This document shows, one piece after another, positions 19,067 through 28,305 of a stretch of DNA of 64,000 bases; the stretch's first letter is position 1; each line of letters opens with the position of its first letter. Source of the stretch: an uncultured Oscillospiraceae bacterium. GTDB lineage: Bacteria; Bacillota; Clostridia; Oscillospirales; Oscillospiraceae. The stretch spans positions 28,267 through 92,266 of the forward strand of contig CALWXF010000006.1 of assembly GCA_944385445.1 (NCBI GenBank), given 5' to 3'. The notes beneath the pieces are model-generated. The model was not told the origin of the DNA. It made no database searches and worked only from the letters and a program-made list of their open reading frames with translations. Position numbers and translations under genes: made by a program.

Positions 19067-20773
19067 ATGAAAGAGCGACGAAAAAAGGGCTTTCCCTGGC
19101 CCAAAGGCAAACTGGGAAAAATCCTTCTGAACCTCCTGGTCACAGCGGTGGTGGGGTTCCTCTACTTCTATATCACCCTTCCTGCCCTCAATCTACAGGC
19201 CACGGAGTTTTACGGATTCCTCTTCCTGCTGTGCCTGGTCTATATGGTCTGTGCCCTGATTACCTCAGGGTTTCAGGACACCACAGTGGTGACGACCGGG
19301 AAGGAAAAGATACGCCATTATCTTAGCTTCATCAAGCAGCAGTGCCTGCCCATCGGGATTTTTATGCTTCTGCTGGTGATAGTGGGTGTGGTAGGACAGC
19401 TGGTCTCCCTCCCCATTTTCCGGGCACAAGCTTACCGGGAACTTCTGACCGTGAATAGCGGTGAATTTTCCCAGGATATCAGCCAGATCTCCTTTGACGA
19501 GATTCCCACCCTGGACCGTACCTCTGCCGAGTACCTGGGGGACCGCCAGATGGGAACACTCAGCGACATGGTAAGCCAGTTTGAGTATGGCGGGGATTCC
19601 ACCCAGATCAACTATCAGGGGCGCCCCGTCCGCGTGGCCCCTGTGGCCTATGCGGACCTGTTTAAATGGCTGACCAACCGGGGTGAAGGTCTGCCCGCCT
19701 ATGTGCTGGTGGACATGGTCACCCAGGAGGCCCAGGTGGTACGTCTGGAGGAGGGAATGAAGTACTCCTTCTCCGAGCCCCTGAACCGGAACATCATGCG
19801 CCATCTCCGTTTCCAATATCCCACCTTCATGTTCTCCACCCCTCGCTTTGAAATTGACGAGCAGGGACAGCCCTGGTGGATTGCCCCCCGGGTGGTGAAA
19901 ACCATCGGCCTGTTTGGTGGCACCGATATCCAGGGTGCTGTCCTCTGTAACGCCATCACGGGCGAGAGCCAGTACTACGACGAGGTGCCCTCCTGGGTGG
20001 ATAACCTCTATACTCCTGCCCTGATCATGCAGCAGTATGACTACTATGGCACCCTGGTCAACGGATTCATCAACTCCATTTTTGGCCAGAAGGACGTGAC
20101 AGTGACCACAGAAGGGTATAACTATATCGCCATCAACGATGACGTATATGTGTATACCGGTGTCACCTCCGCCAACTCCGACCAGTCCAATCTGGGCTTC
20201 CTCCTCTCCAACCAGCGCACCAAGGAGACCATCTTCTACGATGCCCCCGGCGCCACGGAGGCGGCGGCTCAGGCATCTGCCGAGGGCGTGGTGCAGGACC
20301 TGGGCTACACCGCCACCTTCCCCCTGTTGATCAATGTGGCAGGACAACCCACCTACTTCATTCCCCTCCAGGATAACACCCTGCTGGTGAAGAGCTATGC
20401 CATGGTCAACGTGGCCCAGTATCAGCTGGTGGCCACGGGAAGCACGGTGGCCCAGTGTGAACAGCAGTATATCCGTATGCTCACAGACAAGGGCCTGACT
20501 GAGGAGGAAGAAGTGCCACAGACCACGGCTCAAGGCGTCGTAGCTGAGATTCGCAGCGCTGTGCTCAACGGCAACACCTACTACTATGTCCGCCTGGAGG
20601 AGGAAAGCGTGTTCTACTCCCTCTCTGCCGTGGAAAACCCCACTGCGGTCATTCTCAATGTGGGCGATCAGGTGAGCATTGAGCACGAAATGGCGGAGAA
20701 CCCTGCTGCCATCCTCCAGGGATATTCCCTGACCATTGACACCTCTGCACCGTCACCCACCCCACAACCATAA
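19067..20773 (+). CDS. Membrane protein with large extracytoplasmic domain, function unknown
   Basis: 568 residues. I do not recognise the family. The N terminus is basic (MKERRKKGFPWPKGKLGKIL) and is followed by three membrane segments (roughly residues 18-40, 46-64 and 92-116). The rest, about 450 residues, is hydrophilic and predicted outside, with several Tyr-rich stretches (VTTEGYNYIAINDDVYVYTG), and it ends in a Pro/Ser/Thr tail (TSAPSPTPQP). ATG 19067 has AAAGGAGTTCCATGTT before it. It is monocistronic, with its own promoter and terminator. A role in envelope biology is only a guess. Confidence 0.85.
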   Translation: MKERRKKGFPWPKGKLGKILLNLLVTAVVGFLYFYITLPALNLQATEFYGFLFLLCLVYMVCALITSGFQDTTVVTTGKEKIRHYLSFIKQQCLPIGIFMLLLVIVGVVGQLVSLPIFRAQAYRELLTVNSGEFSQDISQISFDEIPTLDRTSAEYLGDRQMGTLSDMVSQFEYGGDSTQINYQGRPVRVAPVAYADLFKWLTNRGEGLPAYVLVDMVTQEAQVVRLEEGMKYSFSEPLNRNIMRHLRFQYPTFMFSTPRFEIDEQGQPWWIAPRVVKTIGLFGGTDIQGAVLCNAITGESQYYDEVPSWVDNLYTPALIMQQYDYYGTLVNGFINSIFGQKDVTVTTEGYNYIAINDDVYVYTGVTSANSDQSNLGFLLSNQRTKETIFYDAPGATEAAAQASAEGVVQDLGYTATFPLLINVAGQPTYFIPLQDNTLLVKSYAMVNVAQYQLVATGSTVAQCEQQYIRMLTDKGLTEEEEVPQTTAQGVVAEIRSAVLNGNTYYYVRLEEESVFYSLSAVENPTAVILNVGDQVSIEHEMAENPAAILQGYSLTIDTSAPSPTPQP

Positions 20774-20776
20774 ATG

Positions 20777-20812
20777 AAAGCTCCACCGACAAGCTTGTCG
20801 GTGGAGCTTTTT
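20777..20812. terminator. Bidirectional terminator between convergent genes
   Basis: A near-perfect palindrome AAAGCTCCACCGACAAGC/GCTTGTCGGTGGAGCTTT with A and T runs on both sides serves the 19067 gene (plus) and the YolD-like gene (minus). Confidence 0.9.
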
Positions 20813-21245
20813 ACAGTTCCAATCGAGAAAACAGAGGGCTTTCCAATTCCACAATGTCGTCCACAGGGATGTCTCTGCCCTCCACAGTGCGCAATAGCCG
20901 CCGAAAGGTGTCCAGAGCACGCACATGTCCGGTAAACACCTGGTAAGCTCCGCCCGCTTTGCGGGCATCAGGCTGAAAGTAGGTCACTGTGACCTGTGGA
21001 TATTGGTGTACCTGTTCCAGCAGAACCTGCTGCTTTCGGTCCAACAAGAGCTTCTCGTCCTCGCTGAGCTGGCGTCTGACCTGGGTGGTGCGGGCTGTCT
21101 CCCGGATGGCGGCATCGTGACCTGTGAGGGCGGCAAAGGGGGCAAACTGTGCCGCCCGGTCCTGCCGGGGCATGGGTGGGCGTACATGGGTGGCAGGTCG
21201 TGGCACAGAGAGAATGTCCTCATAGGGGTGTCTTGTTTCCCTCAT
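20811..21245 (-). CDS. YolD-like protein, partner of the Y-family polymerase
   Basis: 144 residues. The segment MPRQDRAAQFAPFAALTGHD followed by AAIRETARTT and a C-terminal VTVTYFQPDARKAGGAYQ domain is the pattern of YolD-like proteins, which in Firmicutes usually lie next to UmuC/ImpB polymerases. Their exact task is not settled; a regulatory or accessory role in translesion synthesis is assumed. The ATG overlaps the stop of the polymerase gene (ATGA at 21242-21245), so translation is coupled. Confidence 0.75.
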   Translation of the reverse strand: MRETRHPYEDILSVPRPATHVRPPMPRQDRAAQFAPFAALTGHDAAIRETARTTQVRRQLSEDEKLLLDRKQQVLLEQVHQYPQVTVTYFQPDARKAGGAYQVFTGHVRALDTFRRLLRTVEGRDIPVDDIVELESPLFSRLEL

Positions 21246-22744
21246 GCCTTGTGCCCCCCAATCTGTCCATTTCGCTCCCGGGTCGTGGCCCCGTCCCGGA
21301 AATTCATCCCTTTGAGCAGTGCGTTTTTTCCGTACTTCTTCTTGATACTGAGAATGGCCTGCTGCTTCTGCCGCTCCCGTTTCAGCTGCGCTTGCCGCTG
21401 TTGCCCGTCGTCAGAGAACAGGCTCAGCTGTTGGAGCCCTTGGGTGGGCAGGCAGTCTTCCCCCAGTACCCGGTTGGCGGTGACGTTGAGCCGCCGAATG
21501 AGCAGCTGGGGATTGACGATTCGGTCAAACAATTTGGACATGGCCTCCACAATCTCTGTGGTGGAGGAGGTGTACTCCGCCAAATGGGTGGTGCCGTGGG
21601 CGTGCTTGGGGACAGCCCGTCCATAGGCATCGGTGGAGACCGCCCCCCGGTAGGCCTGCCGCCGCTGGGGGTCAGAGAGATTCTCCCGGTCATAGCCCAC
21701 CGTCAAAGTGAGCTGGTCGGTCATCAGTCGATGGTCCACCAAATCCAGCACCAGCAGATCGGCCATCTCCTGTACTACCAACCGGGCCTTTTCCGCCGTA
21801 TATGGGATTTTCAGTACTTGGCCCGAACCAACACTGTTGGTGGTGGGTCGGTAAGACTTGATATCGGAGATGGTGCACGGCTCCCACCCCCAGGCGTGGT
21901 CAATGAGCAGCTCCGCATTCACCCCAAACATCTTGTAGAGCAGTTCCTCGTTGTAGTAGTCCTCTCGCCTGCCCAGAGAACACCGGGCAATGTCTCCCAT
22001 GGTGTACAGCCCCTGCTGTTCCAGCTTTTTGGCGTATCCCCTGCCCACCCGCCAAAAATCGGTGAGGGGCCGGTGGGCCCAGAGGCTGCGGCGGTAGCTC
22101 ATCTCATCCAGGCGAGCGATGCGAACCCCATTTTCATCCGGGGATATGTGCTTGGCTTCAATGTCCATGGCCACCTTGGCCAAATATAAATTGCTGCCAA
22201 TGCCTGCGGTAGCGGTGATTCCGGTGGTGTGGAGCACATCCAGCAGAATGGTGCGGGCCAACTCTTCCGCCGTCATGCCATAGGTGTCCAGATAGGGGGT
22301 CACATCCAGAAATACCTCGTCAATGGAGTAGACATGCATATCCTCTGGGGCGATATACTTCAGGTACACGTTATAGATGCGGGTGCTGAAGGAAATATAG
22401 TGGGCCATCTGCGGCGGGGCCACCAGGTAGTCCAGAGCAAGGTCTGGCCGGGCCGACAACTGAGGGGCCTGGTGGGAGGTTCCCGTGAAGACTCCACCCG
22501 GGGCCTTGCACCGCCGCTGGGCGTTGATTTCCTTCACCTTCTGTACCACTTCAAAGAGCCGGGCACGCCCGGGAATGCCATAGGCCTTCAGAGCAGGAGA
22601 TACCGCCAGACAGATGGTCTTCTCGGTGCGGCTCTGGTCGGCCACCACCAGATGGGTGGTCATGGGATCCAGTCCCCGCTCCATACACTCCACGGAGGCA
22701 TAAAAAGATTTTAAATCAATGGATAAATAGGTCTTCTCCTGCAT
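21242..22744 (-). CDS. Y-family (UmuC/DinB-type) translesion DNA polymerase
   Basis: 500 residues. Catalytic carboxylates lie in YLSIDLKSFYASVECMERG and VYSIDEVFLDVTPYL; ATAGIGSNLYLAKVAMDIEAK and the helix-hairpin-helix region (LTDFWRVGRGYAKKLEQQGLYTMGDIA) follow, then a little-finger domain. A probable sliding-clamp motif QQLSLF is near the C terminus, followed by a basic tail (RQAQLKRERQKQQAILSIKK). It copies damaged DNA with low fidelity. ATG 22744 (MQEKTYLSIDLKSF) is preferred to an upstream in-frame start. No clear LexA box of the GAAC-N4-GTTC type was found upstream. Confidence 0.93.
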   Translation of the reverse strand: MQEKTYLSIDLKSFYASVECMERGLDPMTTHLVVADQSRTEKTICLAVSPALKAYGIPGRARLFEVVQKVKEINAQRRCKAPGGVFTGTSHQAPQLSARPDLALDYLVAPPQMAHYISFSTRIYNVYLKYIAPEDMHVYSIDEVFLDVTPYLDTYGMTAEELARTILLDVLHTTGITATAGIGSNLYLAKVAMDIEAKHISPDENGVRIARLDEMSYRRSLWAHRPLTDFWRVGRGYAKKLEQQGLYTMGDIARCSLGRREDYYNEELLYKMFGVNAELLIDHAWGWEPCTISDIKSYRPTTNSVGSGQVLKIPYTAEKARLVVQEMADLLVLDLVDHRLMTDQLTLTVGYDRENLSDPQRRQAYRGAVSTDAYGRAVPKHAHGTTHLAEYTSSTTEIVEAMSKLFDRIVNPQLLIRRLNVTANRVLGEDCLPTQGLQQLSLFSDDGQQRQAQLKRERQKQQAILSIKKKYGKNALLKGMNFRDGATTRERNGQIGGHKA

Positions 22745-22818
22745 GCCTCTGTGCTCCTCTCCCGGTGATGGAACCATTCTACCACAGAGAGTGTCCCATA
22801 ACCAGGACTTTCATGCGC

Positions 22819-25800
22819 TCAGTCGGCATGGGTGAGCAAGGTAAACACCTTGGCTTTTCCCACGGCTCGCACCGCCAAAGCACACCCGGCCAAATAAAAG
22901 AGAGCAAAACCAGCGGAAGTCAGCCAGACCACAGGCTGCCCGCTCCAGATCCCAAGGATTACTCCGCTGACCACACAACCCGTCAGACACAGTCCCATCT
23001 GTTCTAGGAAGAAGGAGCCAAACACCCGTTTGGGTGAAGCACCCAGCCCTCGCATAATCGCAAACTCCATGCGGCGGCTATTGACCATCAGCCAGGACAC
23101 CACAAAGCCCATGACCCCCATGAGGAGGAAGAGCACGGGGAAGAGAATTTGGCTCAGGGTGATGTAGCGTCCCAGGGCCTCCACGGTCTGGGTAAAGGCA
23201 TAGTCGTTGAGCACGACTACAATACGGCTTCCATTCAGATCGCCGGGCACAGAGTATCCTTCCTGGGCCAGATACTCCCGACATTGCTCCAAATCATAGG
23301 AAGATTGGAGGGTAAATCGACAGCCGGGGAAGTATTCCCACGGCGCCGCACTTTGCTGTGGGTTCTCCGCCTGCCAAGGAGGCAGACAGAGGCGGCTGAG
23401 AGGCACATAGATGGACTTGTCCGTACCCCCTAAGGCGTAGGAACCCACAGGGAACACCGTAATAGTGCCTCCCTTCTGGACGTTGATGTTAATGTCATCC
23501 CCTAAGCCGATTCCCTGTTCCTCCATCCAAGTCTGGCTGGCAATACAGGGCAGTGGAGTGCTCTGGGGAGTATTGTAGTAGCCGGGATCTTCTAAGAAGC
23601 TCTCGTCCCAGCCCTCCAACCAGGTGATGGCGGGCACCTGACCATAGGCAAACTTGGGAGATATCTCCAGACCATTGAGGAAAATCAATTCCGGCTGTTT
23701 GGAAACCCACTCGCTCCAGAGCTTGTTGCCAAATGTGGTGTTTGGAAAGTCTGGCATCTCATCCGGTATCCAAAAGTGGGTGGAGTCATAGACCTGCATG
23801 GACGAGAGCAGGCCTGAGTCCCAGAGGCGCCAAGGGTCTTCCAGCATGAGTCCGGTATACTGCCTGCCATTGACCGAGGTAAATTGTCCGGTGATGGTGG
23901 TGTCCTCGTACAGGGTGTCCCGCTGTTGCCCCCATCCCAGGGCCGTCACCATCAAAAAGCCCAAAAAGCCAGACAGAACCAGTGTGACCACCGGAACGAC
24001 CACAGACCGCCAGCCGCCCCGGCGAGCAGAGAGCAAGGCAAAGCGTACGGCGCCCTTCCCGGCCGTACTGGTCCCGCTGCGGGGGGCCCGCACCCGGCTT
24101 TTCCCTCGGTTAAGGGTGTTTTTTCGCTGTGCCACCCGGGTGAACAGAGCGCACAGCACCAGAGCCAGTAGAAATACAATGACAGCGGCCACCCAAGCCG
24201 GCCACAGCGGCACCTGTTGAGGCAGCTCTGCCTCTTTGGTGGTACCCAGAGCTCCGTTGCTGTACCGCTGGTCGGCGGCATACAGTGCCTGGGCTCCTTG
24301 CAGGGCCAACCAAATGAGCAGCTGCATGGAAATGGCGGACACTACCATCCCCGCCAGCACGGCCACACCAGCCACCACAGTGACCCCGGAGAGGAGCCAC
24401 AGCCAGATCTTCCTCTTGGGGGTACCCAGGGATACCATCACGTCCACAGCCTGCTGCTGTCGCCCCACAAAGAGGAAGGCAAACAGACACAGCACTGCAA
24501 ACGAACCCGCCAGAGAGGCAAAGGTGACCCCTTGGGCAGTGGCCTCCATGGCCTGGAGGGGCTGGGCTGCGGTGGCATATCCCTGGTCATACAGGGTGAT
24601 CTCTACCCCGTCAGGGGCCATGGCTGCCATCTGCTCCACAGCCTCCACTGCTTCATCGTTATCCAAAACCGCACGGCCAAACAGATATCCAAACAGCGGA
24701 GCATGCGGCAAGGCATCTTGTCGAGAGACCCAGAGGTGCCCCTCGTAGCCCTTGCTCTGATTGACGATCCCCACCACGGTCCAGGTGCGGCTGTCCCCTG
24801 TCTCCTCCAGTGCAAAGGGGTCTGTTTGGGCAGACTGCATCACCGACACAGGGAGTTCATCCCCCAGCTCCAAATCCAGCTGCTGGGCAATGTCCTGGGT
24901 GACGGTGCATACGCCCGTCTCCCCAGCCTGAGGGTATCGCCCTTCTTTGAGGTAGAGAGTCCCCTGTTGGAAGGGCTCCAAGGCGGGGATGTTGTCGCTG
25001 GCCTCCTCTTGGATGTAGTTGTTGCCAAGATCATACTTTTTGGCGTACTGTGAAAACAGACTGTCGGTAAAGAGAGGATCGTCATAGCGGTCAAAGGAAA
25101 CCCATGGGGATTGCTCACAGCCCTCATAGAACTCCCGCACAACAACGGCCTGGGCGGATGTGCCGCCGTCCATCCGCTCTCCATGAATGAGATACCGTTT
25201 TCCCTTCTCTGCCACAAACCCGCTCTCTCCAGGGTGGACTTCCACCAACACGCCGCTTGTTCCGTCATAGGAATATAGGTTTTCCCCGATGATTCCTTGG
25301 TAGTGGTCCAGAGCCAAGCGGAAATTGACCAGAGAGTCTATGGCGGTCAGCTTTCCTGTCTCTGGGTCGGTTTCTATATATGTGTCCCGGCGAAAGAAAC
25401 CCTCCTGGTTTTTCAACCAGTTCAGCTCCATGGACAGGTTCTGCTCCTCGTCCACCAGTGTAACGGTTCCATCCATCTGTTCCGTGACATACGCCGCAGG
25501 AGTCTCCGGGGGCATGTAGGTGTAGTATGGAATGTCTTCCCACACTCCCGCATGAATATGGACGGAGCAACGATCGTCGGAAAGAATCAAGTATTCCTCG
25601 GGAAGATCCTCCAACTGTGCGGGACACTCTTGAAAAGCGAATACCTCACTGAGTTGAAAGACCGATACCACCATTCGATTCTCATAGGGGATGGTACCGT
25701 CTGGTCTTCGATAGCCATCGGCCAATACCATACCCCACTGGGTTGGTTCCCACAGCTCCACACCTGGCACTTGGCTGTAGTCTCCCAGCTGGGCAAACGC

Positions 25801-26031
25801 CATTCGGGCCGTTTCATCTGAGGCATACTGGTCCGGATAGTTCTCCCCTTTGTACTCCACCAGGGCAATGGAGGTGTAGGTGGCGTCCATGGCTGCCAGC
25901 GTCTGAGCACAATAGCTCCATAAACCCAGTCCCAAAGACAGGGAGAGGGTGAGAAGGAAAATCAAAAGGGCGAAGAGAATCGTGCGGCCACGAGAGCGTA
26001 CCGTGCTGAGAATCCCGTTGCGGATCACCAT
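22819..26031 (-). CDS. ABC transporter permease, FtsX-type, 1070 residues
   Basis: A long FtsX/MacB-type permease. An N-terminal membrane segment (RGRTILFALLIFLLTLSLSLGLGLW) is followed by a large extracytoplasmic domain, a first FtsX core of three segments (TFASLAGSFAVLCLFAFLFVGR onward), a short cytoplasmic linker rich in Arg, a second extracytoplasmic domain, and a second FtsX core near the C terminus (ILFPVLFLLMGVMGFVVSWL; MEFAIMRGLGASPKRVFGSFF). Such permeases often extrude peptides or lipids or act in envelope stress. It is 13 bases downstream of its ATPase gene; no sensor kinase is adjacent. Confidence 0.9.
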   Translation of the reverse strand: MVIRNGILSTVRSRGRTILFALLIFLLTLSLSLGLGLWSYCAQTLAAMDATYTSIALVEYKGENYPDQYASDETARMAFAQLGDYSQVPGVELWEPTQWGMVLADGYRRPDGTIPYENRMVVSVFQLSEVFAFQECPAQLEDLPEEYLILSDDRCSVHIHAGVWEDIPYYTYMPPETPAAYVTEQMDGTVTLVDEEQNLSMELNWLKNQEGFFRRDTYIETDPETGKLTAIDSLVNFRLALDHYQGIIGENLYSYDGTSGVLVEVHPGESGFVAEKGKRYLIHGERMDGGTSAQAVVVREFYEGCEQSPWVSFDRYDDPLFTDSLFSQYAKKYDLGNNYIQEEASDNIPALEPFQQGTLYLKEGRYPQAGETGVCTVTQDIAQQLDLELGDELPVSVMQSAQTDPFALEETGDSRTWTVVGIVNQSKGYEGHLWVSRQDALPHAPLFGYLFGRAVLDNDEAVEAVEQMAAMAPDGVEITLYDQGYATAAQPLQAMEATAQGVTFASLAGSFAVLCLFAFLFVGRQQQAVDVMVSLGTPKRKIWLWLLSGVTVVAGVAVLAGMVVSAISMQLLIWLALQGAQALYAADQRYSNGALGTTKEAELPQQVPLWPAWVAAVIVFLLALVLCALFTRVAQRKNTLNRGKSRVRAPRSGTSTAGKGAVRFALLSARRGGWRSVVVPVVTLVLSGFLGFLMVTALGWGQQRDTLYEDTTITGQFTSVNGRQYTGLMLEDPWRLWDSGLLSSMQVYDSTHFWIPDEMPDFPNTTFGNKLWSEWVSKQPELIFLNGLEISPKFAYGQVPAITWLEGWDESFLEDPGYYNTPQSTPLPCIASQTWMEEQGIGLGDDININVQKGGTITVFPVGSYALGGTDKSIYVPLSRLCLPPWQAENPQQSAAPWEYFPGCRFTLQSSYDLEQCREYLAQEGYSVPGDLNGSRIVVVLNDYAFTQTVEALGRYITLSQILFPVLFLLMGVMGFVVSWLMVNSRRMEFAIMRGLGASPKRVFGSFFLEQMGLCLTGCVVSGVILGIWSGQPVVWLTSAGFALFYLAGCALAVRAVGKAKVFTLLTHAD

Positions 26032-26044
26032 GGTGTATCCCTCC

Positions 26045-26710
26045 TTACTCCACCATCCGACCGTCTTTCAGTTCCAGAATGTCGTCTGCTTTCTGGGCCA
26101 AGGTGCGGTCATGGGTCACGATGATAACACAGTATCCATCGTCATGAGCCAAGCTCTGTAGGATGGAGAAAATATTCTCACTGTTGGCGGTGTCCAGATT
26201 TCCGGTGGGCTCGTCCGCCAGGAGAATTTTGGTGTCCATACCCAGAGCCCGGGCGATAGCCACCCGCTGCTGCTCGCCGCCGGAGAGCATGGTGGGATAG
26301 CGCCCCAGCACTGTCTCAGGCAGCCCCACTCGCTCCACCAAAATTTTGGCCTTTTCCCGTGCCTCCTTGGGACTTGTCCCCCGCAGTTCCATGGGGTACA
26401 TCACATTTTCTTCCACCGTAAGCAGAGGGAATAGCCGGAAGTTCTGGTAGATCACCGCCACCTGTTCCCGACGGTACTGCTCCAGCTTCATTTGACTGGT
26501 GGCCACATCGTGGCACAGCACCTCTCCTTCTGTTGGCAAGTCCAGTCCCGCCAACAGGGAGAGCAATGTGGTCTTGCCGCTGCCTGACTTGCCCACCACG
26601 GCGTACACCCTTCCCCCATCAAAGGATGCGGTGATGTTCCGCAGGGCCTCTACCTTTTGATACTGCGTCTGATATGTGTAGCTGACGTCTCTGAGTTCCA
26701 ATACTCCCAT
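26045..26710 (-). CDS. ABC transporter ATP-binding protein (LolD/MacB type)
   Basis: 221 residues. Walker [18 protein letters not shown]-loop [18 protein letters not shown], signature [15 protein letters not shown], Walker [13 protein letters not shown] and the switch His in IIVTHD are all intact. The spacing and ADEPTGNLD motif put it in the group that energises FtsX-type permeases, here the next gene. ATG 26710 follows AAAGGAGCGGTGAGAC. A promoter is seen at 26746-26774. Confidence 0.96.
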   Translation of the reverse strand: MGVLELRDVSYTYQTQYQKVEALRNITASFDGGRVYAVVGKSGSGKTTLLSLLAGLDLPTEGEVLCHDVATSQMKLEQYRREQVAVIYQNFRLFPLLTVEENVMYPMELRGTSPKEAREKAKILVERVGLPETVLGRYPTMLSGGEQQRVAIARALGMDTKILLADEPTGNLDTANSENIFSILQSLAHDDGYCVIIVTHDRTLAQKADDILELKDGRMVE

Positions 26711-26745
26711 GTCTCACCGCTCCTTTTCATTTTGTATTTTGTTTA

Positions 26746-26774
26746 ATTATACAACAGGCTGCGTGGTGACGCAA
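26746..26774 (-). promoter_or_regulatory. Promoter of the ABC transporter genes
   Basis: On the minus strand TTGCGT (26769-26774), 17-base spacer, TATAAT (26746-26751), 35 bases before the ATPase ATG; divergent from arsR. Confidence 0.72.
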
Positions 26775-26808
26775 CGATTCCATGGTCAAAATATCCATAT
26801 TAAAATCT

Positions 26809-26843
26809 GATGTATTGACATTTCTCGATGTATTGAATATACT
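26809..26843 (+). promoter_or_regulatory. arsR promoter with repeated operator-like motif
   Basis: TTGACA (26815-26820), 17-base spacer, TATACT (26838-26843). The ten-base sequence GATGTATTGA occurs at 26809-26818, over the -35 box, and again at 26827-26836, just before the -10 box, 18 bases apart; a related GATGTGATTGG is at 26865-26875. ATTGAATAT beside the -10 box has a reverse-complement match (ATATTCAA) at 27233-27240, upstream of arsP. These are likely ArsR sites. Confidence 0.7.
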
Positions 26844-26885
26844 GCTGTTAGATTGAAATTCTTCGATGTGATTGGAGGGGTCGCT

Positions 26886-27194
26886 GTGCGAGATCATACC
26901 TCAGATATGAGAGTATTTAAGGCCTTTTGCGATGTGAACCGGCTGCAAATTTTGGAGCTGCTGCGCAGCGGTGAGAAGTGTGCCTGTGCTCTGCTGGAGC
27001 ATTTGCACATCAGCCAGTCCACCCTCTCCTATCACATGAAGATTCTCTGTGACTCCGGTGTGGTGGTAGGCCGCACGGAGGGGAAGTGGACCCACTATTC
27101 CCTGCGGGAGGAGGGCTGCGCCCATGCCCGTCAACTGTTGGAGGAATTGACCGATACCTCTGCGGTCACCCCTACAGATTGCGCCTGTAAGTGA
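26886..27194 (+). CDS. arsR: ArsR/SmtB-family metalloregulator
   Basis: 102 residues. A winged helix is seen in MRVFKAFCDVNRLQILELLRSGEKCACALLEHLHISQSTLSYHMKIL in consecutive parts: KCACALLE carries the Cys pair of the ArsR alpha-3 metal site and SQSTLSYHMKIL is the recognition helix. Extra Cys residues lie in MKILCDSG and at the C terminus (DCACK). As a repressor it would leave DNA on binding As(III) or a related metalloid. The start is GTG 26886 with GGAGGGG five bases upstream; upstream in-frame codons lack a ribosome site. Confidence 0.92.
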   Translation: MRDHTSDMRVFKAFCDVNRLQILELLRSGEKCACALLEHLHISQSTLSYHMKILCDSGVVVGRTEGKWTHYSLREEGCAHARQLLEELTDTSAVTPTDCACK

Positions 27195-27195
27195 G

Positions 27196-27227
27196 AAAAA
27201 CCATCTGCCTTTTGAGATGGTTTTTTC
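27196..27227 (+). terminator. Terminator between arsR and arsP
   Basis: AAAACCATCT/AGATGGTTTT stem followed by T residues; it would limit read-through so that arsR and the permease genes can be expressed at different levels. Confidence 0.8.
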
Positions 27228-27279
27228 TTGCCATATTCAAATCGAAATTTTTAGAACTGTGATTGGAGGTATGGATTGG

Positions 27280-28287
27280 ATGGAATGGATCAGAGCGGGT
27301 TGGCTCGTGTTTCAAGATCAAGTCCTGGGAATGAAATGGCTCAACGAACTCATTGGAAATGGTCTGGCCGCCGTGGGTCTGGATGGGACTCTGGGCGGCA
27401 TAGTACAATTTTTTCTCTACGACACCATCAAAATTTTTGTCTTGCTCTCGGTGTTGATTTTTGGCATCTCCTATGTGCAGAGTTATTTCCCACCTCATCG
27501 CACCAAGAAAATTCTGGGACGGTTTCAGGGCCTGTGGGCCAATGTGGTTGCAGCCCTGTTGGGGACAGTGACTCCTTTTTGTTCCTGCTCCTCCATCCCC
27601 ATTTTTATGGGATTTACCAGTGCAGGGCTTCCGGTGGGCGTGACGTTTTCCTTTCTCATCTCCTCCCCCATGGTGGACTTGGGATCTCTGGTGCTGCTGA
27701 TGAGTGTGTTTGGCACCCGTGTGGCGGTGTTGTATGTGTTGCTGGGACTGGTCATAGCAGTCATAGGCGGCACGCTCCTGCAAAAGCTGGGGATGGAGCG
27801 GTATGTGGAGGATTTTATCCGCCATGCGCCCCACATAGAAAGTCAAAGCAGTACCCTGACCCGGAGAGATCGGGTGGACTATGCCAAAGGACAGTTGGTG
27901 AACACGGTGAAAAAGGTGGCCCCATATGTTTTCTTGGGCGTAGGCATCGGCGCACTGATTCACAACGTGGTACCCCAGAACTGGGTGGAGATGGTGCTGG
28001 GCAGCCAAAATCCTCTGGCCGTGATCCTGGCCACCCTGGTGGGGGTGCCCATGTATGCGGATATCTTCGGCACCATCCCCGTGGCGGAAAGTCTGCTGTT
28101 TAAAGGCGCTGGACTGGGTACTGTATTGTCCTTTATGATGGCGGTGACGACCTTGAGTCTCCCCTCCCTCATCATGCTGAAACAGGCCGTGAAGTCCCGA
28201 CTGCTGGCGGCCTTTATCGGGATCTGTACCCTGGGTATCATCCTGGTTGGGTATTTTTTCAATGCCATTCAAGTTTTGTTAGTTTAA
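27280..28287 (+). CDS. arsP: ArsP-type permease (DUF318), organoarsenical/As(III) efflux
   Basis: 335 residues with about eight to ten hydrophobic segments. The hallmark TPFCSCSSIPIFMGFTSAG carries the conserved Cys pair of ArsP, which exports trivalent organoarsenicals; GVPMYADIFGTIPVAESL is the second conserved block. ATG 27280 is ten bases after GGAGG; an ATG at 27271 is in frame but lies directly on the ribosome site. An ATATTCAA half-site matching the arsR operator lies at 27233-27240. Its neighbours are a Cys-rich redox protein and arsC. Confidence 0.9.
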   Translation: MEWIRAGWLVFQDQVLGMKWLNELIGNGLAAVGLDGTLGGIVQFFLYDTIKIFVLLSVLIFGISYVQSYFPPHRTKKILGRFQGLWANVVAALLGTVTPFCSCSSIPIFMGFTSAGLPVGVTFSFLISSPMVDLGSLVLLMSVFGTRVAVLYVLLGLVIAVIGGTLLQKLGMERYVEDFIRHAPHIESQSSTLTRRDRVDYAKGQLVNTVKKVAPYVFLGVGIGALIHNVVPQNWVEMVLGSQNPLAVILATLVGVPMYADIFGTIPVAESLLFKGAGLGTVLSFMMAVTTLSLPSLIMLKQAVKSRLLAAFIGICTLGIILVGYFFNAIQVLLV

Positions 28288-28305
28288 TCATAGGAGGAAT
28301 GTAAT

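Noticed and set aside
22745-22818. LexA-type box before the Y-family polymerase
   Set aside because: No GAAC-N4-GTTC site was found, and only a poor -35 box stands before a TAGAAT.
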